Origin: Simmondsia chinensis
Taxonomy: Eukaryota > Streptophyta > Magnoliopsida > Caryophyllales > Simmondsiaceae
Length of the DNA stretch: 64,000 nucleotides
Direction of reading: 5' to 3'
NCBI GenBank assembly: GCA_018398585.1
Contig: JAGTTD010000015.1
Coordinates: forward strand, 935,001-999,000
The position numbers and the translations under genes are program-made. Numbering within the stretch: position 1 is the stretch's first letter; the number at the start of each line of letters is the position of its first letter. A model generated the notes under the pieces. That model was not told the DNA's origin, did no database searches, and worked only from the letters and a program-made list of their open reading frames with translations. Below are positions 22,791-31,792 of the stretch, one piece after another.

Positions 22791-23032
22791 AAAAAAAAGG
22801 AACATACCCAATGCCTCAAGGGCTCCCGTCTATGCAAGGTCTGGGGGGGACGGATGTACACAGCCTTTCCCTTTCACGGTGTTAACCTGAAGAGAGGCTA
22901 TTTCCCAGTGCCCCCAACCTGAGGGTGAGGACTTCCCAGGAGGTCACCCATCCTGGTACTACTCTCGCCCAAGCACGCTTAACTTCGGAGTTCTAATGGA
23001 ATCCAGTGACGGCGTGTTGGTGCCCTCTTTGG
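22791..23032 (-). mobile_element. 5S rRNA-headed SINE, copy 2 (best preserved promoter)
   Basis: On the minus strand the head carries the 5S block from GTTAAGCGTGCTTGGGCGAG to GGTGACCTCCTGGGAAGTCC, with about one mismatch in 57 bases to the plant 5S sequence as I remember it. The 3' module follows, ending in GGGAGCCCTTGAGGCATTGG and then a T-rich rather than TTG tail. It is flanked by a 17-bp direct repeat, TTGTAACAACAGAGAGT (22774-22790) and TTGTAACAACAAAGAGT (23033-23049). All three 5S promoter parts (box A, intermediate element, box C) appear intact. Confidence 0.92.
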
Positions 23033-23601
23033 TTGTAACAACAAAGAGTCCTGAAGGTAAAAATCAATCCTATGATAGTAACAGAGGATCCCTACTGCCT
23101 ATAACAGAGGATCCTAAAATCACTCACGAGTCAGCATCAGCTCCTTTATGGGTATTTTGGGTAAAACATCTACGTAATTTTTCTTTTTTACATCGGTAAG
23201 AAGGATACAGCGTTCCCTCCCGAAGGAAGCACATCTGGGAAGCAGGAATTTATGAGCTTCGGACTCGGGATCTGGCTAAAAGAGGGACAGGATTTTAACT
23301 ATCAAGTCAGCCTAGGGAAGCTTCCCCTCGTAACTTTATTTGGGTCAGAGTTGAAGAGCTTTACCAACTTCAACAAGGCCATCGAGGCAAACTTCTCTTC
23401 CATGGATGTTTCTTCGCGACCATGTTCAACTCTTCATTCTGCTCCAAGGTATCTGTCTCAGATAAAAATACCTTAATATGACGCTTAGACAATTCAAATC
23501 AGACAAAAAAAACATAAAAACATCTTAGAATATAATTGAATCTAACATTTAGACACATACCCAAATGCGTCAGCTCTCACACAAAATTGTGGATAACATA
23601 G

Positions 23602-26600
23602 CTATCGGCCGTTTGTAAGTAACATGGATCTATTCCTCATATATTGAGCTCCGTATGCGGCAGTCGATGCCACTGTTGTTGATGCCACCAACCAGCTGTG
23701 GCGTCAAGCACGACATACATGGAGATCATCAGATTTATAAGCCAGAGATCAGCAAGATCTCATAGAAAGAGAGTATGATTGCAAAATTACCTAAGGTATG
23801 TGATATATGATTGAGTTTCTGGGGTTCCTAGTTCAGGTTGAAGGAGTGCTGCGGCTACTAGAACTAGTTGAAAGACGGTGTTCACCTGCCAGCAAATATT
23901 ATACAAACGTATCAACCGTCAAAAACATACCATAAACGAGTCCAAACAAGCATCACTCGAGCTTAGACAAGACAAGTTTCGTTCAAAATTTGAGGAGCTA
24001 GATTCGAGTTCTAATCTCAAGCTTGAAGTTCCAGATCTCAAGCTTGAGCTTTGAGCCAACCCCAAGCTGAGCTAACTGCGGATGGCCCAAGCCTTGATTT
24101 TGGCAAGTTGAGGCTTGGCTCAGTTCATATATACCCCTAGCGCCAAGTCTTACCACTCAAACCAATCCCTCGGAGTTTTGAATGTTTCTTCTACATTTTA
24201 ACGACGCAACAACAACAATCTAATCCTTTTCACAACTAGGCAGGGTCAGTAATATAAATCAAAGTATATGCCACTATGCTCTATGACAAATCATAATTCA
24301 GTAAGCTTTATGCAACCTAATTGGGATTTTTTCGATTTCTTCTAAACCCTACACACCAGAACCACAATGCCAACATGTGCAATTCCTACTTAAATTCTGC
24401 TCCCCTCCAGCACAAACGCACTCTCAAATAAAAAACCATAGTACTAGCCTACTAGGAGTTCCCCAACTGTCAAAACCCCTCTGTAGTCTAAATTCTTTTT
24501 GATAGAGGTTTCGTAAGCGAGTCTATCTTGTTTTTCGTTTCCTATTTTAAGTTTTCACTTAAACTAAGAAAACGTTGGGGACAGAAAACGAAATATAAAG
24601 AAAATCGTTTCCAGTTTCTTGAAATATAAAGAAAATCGTTTCCAGTTTCTATAAAAACCAAAAACTATGAACGGAAGACACTACAAACAAGCCCTAAATA
24701 AACTTGATGTTTGGTTCCATGACTGGCAAATGTAGTCTGACAAAAGAAGTAAAAAATACACGTACCTTACTGATAAACAAGGGCTCAACTTTTTCCGGGT
24801 GAGTACCATCGATGTCGAAAAAGTCAAACCAGCTTTTCCACTGACAAAAGAAGAACTCAACTCAAAATGTATACAATATATATCAGACAATGGAACAGTT
24901 CAACAGCAGTAACTCACCTCCCAGCTCAAGCTGCTGGCTCTTTTATATGCAGCACCGCCAACAAGTGCAACATCTCGCATTACGACCAGTCCGACAAGTC
25001 CAGCTTCATAAAATAGTTAAAACCATCAAAATAAGGACTTGTTTGGCCAAGCTTTTTTTTTTCTTCCTGAAAAGTGTTTTCTGAAGAAGAAAACCGTTTT
25101 TTCATATCTTAAGGGTGTTTGGCTTGTAATTAAAAATGCTTTCAAATAGAAACAAAAGTTATTTTTCTATATTTAAGTAGAGGAGGGAAAATAATAATTT
25201 GAAATAGAAGCACAAGCTGTTTTCCTACTTTTAAGTAGAAGTAGGAAAATAATGCTTCTTTTTTAAAGTAAAAGTAGAAGCAAAAACTACAAATTTTTCA
25301 GACAAATATCCCCTAGTAATTGCACATTTTGCAAAAGAGCTTCTATAAAAAATACTTTTGGAAGAACAGTTTTTGCATAGTTTGGCCAAATCAGCCACAA
25401 TTCTCTACAGCGAGTGCTAAACAAGTACTATATTTCGGGAGTAAGAACCGTCAAGCTAAAGAAACCATTCAATTAAATGTCCTCCCACCCTGAATCCATT
25501 CATCCAAGAACAAAAGATCACGTTCTCTTGGTGCTTCATCTCAAGCACAAGAAATAGTTCACTAACTTGGGGCCTTTTGGCCTCGTGGTGCTTCATCTCA
25601 AGCACAAGAAATAGTTCACTAACTTGGGGCCTTTTGGCCTCGTTTTTTTGTTTGTAGTTCTGGGTTTACAAACTAAAAAAGTATATTTTAAAAACAACTT
25701 TTTCTATTTTTGGTTTCTTTTTTTCAGGTTTTTCCTAATTTGAGTTTAAAAAGAGAGAATGAAACTAAAAACCAGAAAAAAAAAAAAAAAAAAAAATTCA
25801 AAGCCCAATTTTCAGTTTCTCAAGAACAAAAAAATAGCAATTAGACCCTTAACCAATTGGGGAAAAAAAAAATTAACAGCCAGTCGACTTACGATGAAGA
25901 AGATTGTTCTCTACCATGGCCAAAGCAACACAACCAATTAGAACCTGCATAAAAATGGTATGGTGAAACTCCATGAGATAATCTATCAAAGAGACCCACG
26001 TATACAATAAACATCAACATATGGTAAATGCAGCAAAGTCGGAAGGAAATAACTATTCACCTTATCCGCAAGAGGATCAAGGTACGAGCCCACTACAGAG
26101 TTGATACCCATTCTCCTAGCAAGAAATCCATCTAGCTGCATCAAGAAAAGCGTTAGAATCTACTTCACAGAGCTGGACTAGATCGTCAGCAAGTAACTGA
26201 ATAATCTACTTGAAAGATGGACGTATAACATATGCATACCCAATCAGTGGCACCAGAGATAGCAAGCCCGAAAAATGCAGGAAGATACCATTCATTTATG
26301 ATCATCCTGCATAGAAAATGTCACCAAAAAGTAAATAATAACAGCTAGTAGTCTAAACTGATCCACTTTACACCTTGATAAGATAAGTCAGAGATATGCT
26401 TGGGTGAACTTGGAACATTTGGAAGATTGTTCCATATCCATATTTCAGTGTTCAACAGGTTGCCAACCTCAAATATCCCAGAACTTCCTACTACTAGTTG
26501 AGTGGGAAAGGTTAAACATGCGATTGAAGCCTGCCGTTGATTGCCAAATGCCTTGAGACCATATAATGAAAGGCATGCTATCGCAAGAACAGTTCATCTC

Positions 26601-28269
26601 GAAGTTCACAGATTAAGCATTATATGCTGAACAAGTAAAAGGTTTTCGAAAGCTGGCCCTCATTCATTAATAAGTAGAACTCTCAAGCTCCAGACATGAA
26701 TATAACATGACCCACTTTCCACTGTATGAATGTTTACTGCATACAAGATTAAACTCATCAAGCAATTCTCAACAACTTTCAAATGTTTTCCCTCGTGACA
26801 ACAGAAAGCACCAGCAGTTTTTGTCCATTCAAACAGCAAATTGATTATTGAATACCAATGTCACACACAATCTCTCTCACGTGCACCCAACAAGTGATAC
26901 AAATTTACACTCACAAGGAACTCTTTGACGATGAACCGAGTATCCCAAAAGCTTACACAATTAGGTAAAGACTAAAGAATCATTTTACAAATGCACTCCA
27001 ACATGCCCCTTTCATGCAAATCTCTAGTGCGATTAAAGCACATAAACTGCAACAGTCTTCTGGAACTAACTAAGCCATTAGGTGAAGGTACAAGAATATT
27101 ATACATGTACTCTGATGCTCTTCTCCATAGCTTGAATAGCCTTGCCTTCAAAGAGCTATCAGCTTTTGCAACTAACTATATTTGTAAAATTTCACCGGGC
27201 CTTAGCCTGACCTATAAAGTTGGCACATATGATGTCCACATATAAGCCAAGTGAGTTCATAAAAAACCCACTGGCACAAGTGTAGTAACTCACTAGATTC
27301 ATATATTGATTTCTTCTTTCTCACAGCTTCGGAGTTTACTAAACTCACATTAGGTGAAGGTACAATGACATGTACTCTAACATTCTTCCCTATAGCTTAA
27401 ACAACATTACCTTCAAAGAGCTATCCACTATTGCAATAACTATACAACAACAACAACAACCTAGTCCCTCATAGTCATCCCGCCACTACAGGTTTGGTGG
27501 GTAACAAGTACGTAGCCTTACCCCTACAGGATGCAATTAACTAAAATTTCACTGACACGTAAAGTTGGCAAATACAAGGTCCACATATAACTCCAAATAA
27601 AGTCTCATCCTAAAACCCATTGATATAAGGTGGAGTGGCTCATTACGTTTATATGTTGATCACTTTTCTCTCACGGAATGTTTTACTAAACTTAAATACG
27701 AAGTCCTTAACAATATTCAACTCAAAACTTAGCTACTATATAAAAGAAAACACAAAATGGGCAAAAGAAACCAACTTTAAGCTGCATGATTACCATCCCA
27801 GCACTGGCCCAGACACCAAACGACTAATCGAAATCAAATTCGGCAAATTTACAAAACTCTCCACCAAACCGCCATTGTTGATCGCACTATTCTCCTCGTA
27901 ATTCTCTCTCCTCCTCGTATCACACACCGATTTCAACCCTAATTTTAGCGGAAACGTCCCCTTCGTCCTCTCCAGCAGCCTCAACGCCTCAAGCTCAATC
28001 CTTTTTGGCAAAACGACGTCGCATTGAACAAGAAGCGGCGTTGCAGACTGTAAGAGCTTCCATGGCGGGAACGAGAGAAAGAGAGGGCCATGGAGAGGCG
28101 AGAGAAATCCGGCGGATCGAATAAAAGGGTTCCGAGAGAAGACGGCTGCAGCAGCGGCGGCGCACGGCGGCGATGCGGGGGCGGAGGGGAGAGAGAGAGG
28201 AGAGAGAAAGGGTTTGGGTCGATTTCTAGGGTTCCGTAGGATTGCGATTAGGGATCTGTAGATCACCAT
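23602..28269 (-). CDS. CLS: Cardiolipin synthase (CMP-forming), mitochondrial
   Basis: This enzyme joins CDP-diacylglycerol and phosphatidylglycerol to make cardiolipin in the inner mitochondrial membrane. Exons on the minus strand: 28269-27794, 26306-26240, 26135-26061, 25944-25893, 25003-24918, 24840-24766, 23885-23791, 23695-23602. They sum to 1020 bases (339 aa), near the Arabidopsis CLS length. The N-terminus ([19 protein letters not shown], then an Ala/Ser-rich stretch) looks like a mitochondrial presequence. The CDP-alcohol phosphatidyltransferase signature D-x2-DG-x2-AR-x8-G-x3-D-x3-D is complete: D180, D183, G184, A187, R188, G197, D201, D205. Conserved LFISKVNTVFQL follows. The start at 28269 fits the family MxIYRSL start; an upstream in-frame extension is less likely. 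Introns hold SINE fragments and fold-back repeats. Confidence 0.96.
23935..24140. repeat. AGCTCGAG-rich dispersed repeat, copy 5
   Basis: Contains CTCGAGCTTAGACAAG, TCAAGCTTGAAGTTCC and GGCTTGGCTCAG in a cardiolipin synthase intron. Confidence 0.45.
24590..24651. repeat. 31-bp tandem duplication inside a fold-back repeat
   Basis: The unit beginning GAAATATAAAGAAAATCG occurs twice in direct tandem (24590-24620 and 24621-24651), inside the fold-back family member at 24500-24700. Confidence 0.85.
25040..25400. repeat. Fold-back repeat with GTTTGGCCAA ends
   Basis: It runs from GTTTGGCCAAGCTTTTTT to AGTTTGGCCAAATCAGCC with AAAAGTAGAAGC / GCTTCTTTTTT arms. Related sequences lie at 33310-33550 (kinase intron), 35785-35925, 39590-39750 and 41360-41665 (phospholipase intron). 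It is probably a hAT-like MITE family; duplications were not resolved. Confidence 0.55.
25530..25643. repeat. Perfect 57-bp tandem duplication
   Basis: Two identical 57-bp units, each starting GGTGCTTCATCTCAAGCAC, lie head to tail at 25530-25586 and 25587-25643 in a cardiolipin synthase intron. The second unit ends where a fold-back repeat (about 25626-25860) begins. Confidence 0.95.
27190..27350 (+). repeat. Dispersed repeat of the 'AGTAACCCACTAGG' family
   Basis: It has TATAAAGTTGGCACATATG, AGTGTAGTAACTCACTAG, ATATATTGATTTCTTC and CTTTCTCACAGC in family order. A second copy starts at 27540; a SINE fragment lies between them. Confidence 0.55.
27444..27532 (-). mobile_element. SINE 3' fragment with ACAACA (TTG) tail
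   Basis: In plus orientation an ACAACAACAACAACAACC tail is followed by CCCGCCACTACAGG and AAGTACGTAGCCTTACCCC, the conserved 3' module. The flanks TGCAATAACTA and TGCAATTAACTA are a likely imperfect target-site duplication. It lies in the first intron of cardiolipin synthase. Confidence 0.65.
27540..27680 (+). repeat. Dispersed repeat of the 'AGTAACCCACTAGG' family
   Basis: It has GTAAAGTTGGCAAATAC, TAAGGTGGAGTGGCTCATTA and ATATGTTGATCACTTTTC in family order. Confidence 0.55.
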
Positions 28270-28929
28270 TGTTAATTGATTGAAAGTCAATTGGAAGTTG
28301 TTGAATTGAAGAACAAAGAGAAAAATTGGACTTTGAAGAAGGAAAGTTCAATTATAGGTTTTGCCATAGTAGGGTTTATGGTAAAGGCGAGAGGTGACAC
28401 GTGTAAAAACTTTCACACGTGTCATATCGTAATCGAGAGATTATTTGATAACCGGGGTCACCATACACCCTATGAAGAGATTTATAAGAAAAAATTTATC
28501 TGGTAAACCTCGGTCCATGCAACGACCTATACACTATAAGAGCCAGTTAAGTCGAGAATTTTTCTATAAGAGGTTCAAAGAGAGAATCGAACTTTAGATC
28601 TTTTGGCCTAAAATAATATTTAATTCCCTTACTTGCCTCCTTTCACTGAGGGAAGGGAAAAGAATAGAGGTACGGTGACTTAGAGTCACCTAATAATTTA
28701 TAGTCATAACTGTGTTGAACTTAGTAAACATCTTTTCTATCAGTCTATCAAGGACATCTTAACTTTTTATAGATTACCTTAATAGCCATCGGATTATCTC
28801 ATTCAATATGAACTTGATACAAACCCATATTGATGTGCTTATCAATATCATCTCATGACGTCAGAGTTTCAACCGCCGTGACAAGCGTGCAGTCGAGCTC
28901 TTTGCACCTAGATGCCAAGTGTAGTCTTA

Positions 28930-29194
28930 GAACAACAACAACAACAACAACAATAGACTCAGTGTCTCAAAGGCTCCTGCCTATGCGGGTTTTGAGGAGG
29001 TGGATGTATGCAGCCTTACCCCTTCAGGGTGTAACTCTGTTGAGAAGCTGTTTCCGATGACCCCCAACCTTATGGGGTTGGCGACACGAGGACTTCCTAG
29101 GAGATCACTCATCCTGGTACTACTCTCGCCCAAGCACGCTTAACTTCGGAGTTCTAATATGATCCGGTGGATTAGTGCCTAGTAAATGAACCCT
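28930..29194 (-). mobile_element. 5S rRNA-headed SINE, copy 3 (full)
   Basis: On the minus strand it begins GGTTCATTTACTAGGCACTA, continues with the 5S block (GTTAAGCGTGCTTGGGCGAG ... AGGAAGTCCTCGTGTCG), then the 3' module (GGGGGTCATCGGAAACAGC ... GCAGGAGCCTTTGAGACACT), and ends in six TTG units. It is flanked by AAGTGTAGTCTTA (28917-28929) and AAGTATAGTCTTA (29195-29207), a 13-bp duplication with one mismatch. Confidence 0.92.
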
Positions 29195-30283
29195 AAGTAT
29201 AGTCTTAAGTAGTTTCAAATAATGAATCCACAAGCCACTTTATATGTCTCTTAAACCATCAAAGTTTAGTTTTACCCATTCGATATCTGGCAATTGCACA
29301 TAGCCATGTTGCGTGTGCAACTGCTTATGTCTCACAAGGCAAACAAAGTCTTGATCAACCTAGTTGTGTAGATTGCACTCCAAAATCTTTGGCATGCACT
29401 TCCATCAGAGCTTTGATTGGATTAGGATAAGACACTCGAAAGACCATCTCATTGCGACACTTATCCTTGAAGGGCGTATGGCCCAGTAGCTGGGAACTCC
29501 GAGGGCCAAAGAAGCCACTCGGGTTCAATTTCCCACTATGGCATTTCCCTTTCCCTTGGCCTGGTCAATATAAAAGGGGGAAAAAAAATCTCGTTGCAAT
29601 ATTTCCACAAAGTTCATATAAGAGTGAAAGTTCTACTTGATTGTTCCTTAACAAAAAATAAAAACAAAAAACGATATCAAATATGCCCTAAAGAGATCGG
29701 GCAACTTAAGCAAAATCTAATGACACGTATCCTAGACCTATCAAGACCCTTCATAATCGAAGCAGATGCATGAGACACCAAGTAAAAATTCTACTTGATT
29801 ATTCCTCAACAAATGAAACCGCTACTGAACATGCTCTAAAGAAATCGAACAAAATAAGCAAAATCTAATGACTAAGATTAACTGTATGCAAATCTATCAA
29901 GACTCTTAACAATTGAAGTAGTTGTGTGAGGTCCCCAATTTATTCAGGGATCCTCTTGATTACCTGTTTCTTTTATTATTTTTTATAATTGGAGAAATAA
30001 TAACCTAAGTAAAAATAAACCTATTTATACATATATTATAGCCAATTTTATAATTAAACATAAATTATTTGTTATGTTCTTAAGTTGATGTAAAACACCC
30101 TAATTATAAAAAGGATTCATCAATTAAACTTGCTTTGAAAATTTAAAATATCGAGACCATCCCTATAACATACTAAATGGTCGATCAAAACTCCAAGCAA
30201 TTAAAGTTCAGGCGCCAAATTTATTAAAACCCCCCTTTTTCTGAAATTAATTATATCATCATTTTACTTCTATTCCATAACGC

Positions 30284-30285
<2 letters not shown>

Positions 30286-30319
<34 letters not shown>
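30286..30319. repeat. (TA)n microsatellite
   Basis: An uninterrupted run of about 16 TA dinucleotides in the spacer. Confidence 0.85.
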
Positions 30320-30320
<1 letters not shown>

Positions 30321-30494
30321 AAGACTCACATATTAACAGATATGATATTATGCAGTGGATCGTTTGAGGTAAGCTTAATATTGACTTGGAAACTTTGTCT
30401 ATCGAAAAGTCCCCTAATCAAACTCACTTTGAGCCTCACCGATCTAGTAACAATTTATAATTTCCAATATGAATAAACTTGTAAATAAATATTA

Positions 30495-30876
30495 GGGTTA
30501 TCTACACTAAAGGTCCCTGTACTTTGTCTAATTGTCAATTTAATTCTTATACTTTTAATTGTGCCAATTTAATCCCTACACAATTCAAAATGTATCAATT
30601 TGGTCCTTAGAGAATTTATGTTAAGTTTTTAGTAAAAAATTTAATGGTTCGGCCACAAATTGGGTTTGATTGAGTAAACAAATGAATTTATAAAAAGTCG
30701 CATGCATCTAACATAATTTTGTTGTTCAAAATTACGTCATTAACTTAACTTAAATTTGATCAAAGGACTAAATTGATACATTTTGAATTGTTCAGGAACT
30801 AAATTGATATAATTAGAAGTACAAAAACCAAATTGATAAAATAGGCAAAGTACATGACCTTTGGCGTAAATAACCC
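30495..30876. mobile_element. Fold-back MITE, GGGTTATCTACAC type
   Basis: The left end GGGTTATCTACACTAAAGGT and the right end ACCTTTGGCGTAAATAACCC are inverted repeats. The arms ATTTAATCCCTACACAATTC / GAATTGTTCAGGAACTAAAT continue inward. It is related to the elements at 38588-38913 and 52260-52833. Confidence 0.8.
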
Positions 30877-31247
30877 TTGTTGGAACAATCTGAAGAAATA
30901 CACAAATTTGTTAGGGAAATGTAAGACAGGTGTCTATTTCAATCACCGGTTCCAAAGTGTGTAGCGAACTACTTTCCTTAAGATTTACTTCTTTAATACC
31001 CAAAAAGTCTCAGAGATACAATGAAACCCCAAATATAAAGTGAGAGTAAGAGCGTAAAGAGAAAAGATAGCCGAGACTTTTAATAGAAGAGAGAATGTAG
31101 TTTTTCAAGTTATGTTTTTCCATCATTTAAATCATAAGAAAGGAGAAGTATTTATAGTTTTCAAGTGTCTCTTCATGAGGAGACATACTTTTTCACCCAA
31201 AAAAACACCACATCATCTTTTATTTATTTTGAAAATACACCAACAAC

Positions 31248-31505
31248 CCTTAGACCTGGTAAAATTTGACACGACATGATAAGACAACACGAACACAATA
31301 CGAAGATAGCCGTTTGGGTGGGGGCTATTGAAGCCGGATTGAATTTGGGTCGACCCGTATAACCGGTTTGGGTTTGAGTTGGGTCAGGGTTGAGAGTTCC
31401 TAACCCGTATAATATATGGGTTGGGTTCGGGTTGACTTCATTTCTAAGACCCTTCACATAACACAAACACGAACACGATACGACATATTTGCGACCCCTG
31501 CTAAA
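31248..31505. repeat. Non-autonomous element rich in CACGAC and GGGTT
   Basis: The ends TTAGACCTGGTAAAATTTGA and (reverse complement of the right end) TTAGCAGGGGTCGCAAATAT are imperfect inverted repeats. The interior carries ACACGAACAC and GGGTTGGGTTCGGGTTG. The layout resembles hAT-type non-autonomous elements of plants. The 141-codon open frame crossing it is not a gene. Confidence 0.5.
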
Positions 31506-31792
31506 TATTAAATAAATATGTTGTAAGCATGCACATTGATAGTCGTGCACCCAAGCAAGCCCGGCTGTACAAACTCTACTACACAAGGCCGGTAATGCCA
31601 ACTGTAACATCAACTTCATACAAATAATAAATAGACAAAATCTATCCAAAAAACTAACTAATTTTCAAAATTAAATCCCCAAAAAAAAAGGGTTCCCTAT
31701 TTTTGAAATGGGGTTTGTGATCATTCTTTCAAAGTAGCTAAAAAAAGTGCTTATTTTGAGGGGTTGCTGAAACCCTGAGGGAGGGGACGGGG

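Larger units (their letters stand above)
18130..23601. other. Spacer between the TOM1-like gene and cardiolipin synthase
   Basis: No protein gene was found. It holds a locally repeated block near 18210-18420 (TGAAAAACCCCTCCAATGTA twice), a 5S-headed SINE nested at the edge of a Mutator-like MITE (19732-20536), tRNA-Trp, an AT-rich element with GAATCGTAAAATTTT-type words, a truncated SINE (21790-21932) and a full 5S-headed SINE (22791-23032). Confidence 0.75.
28270..31792. other. Spacer between cardiolipin synthase and the kinase gene
   Basis: The two genes diverge from this spacer. It holds a 5S-headed SINE (28930-29194), a (TA)n run (30286-30319), a fold-back MITE (30495-30876) and a CACGAC-rich repeat (31248-31505). 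No protein gene is supported. Confidence 0.7.

Noticed and set aside
22791..23032. Cassandra-type TRIM retrotransposon (5S in LTRs)
   Set aside because: No paired LTRs, primer-binding site or polypurine tract is visible; the 5S part is at one terminus, the other terminus is a tail, and duplications are 10-21 bp rather than 5 bp.
25530..25643. CRISPR-like repeat array
   Set aside because: Only two adjacent identical units without spacers, in a plant intron.
28440..28640. Another tRNA-derived SINE
   Set aside because: A box-B-like AAGTTCGATTCTC is present on the minus strand, but no convincing box A, tail or duplication; too weak to list.
31224..31649. A 141-aa protein on the minus strand
   Set aside because: It crosses a CACGAC/GGGTT-rich repeat and has no recognisable domain.
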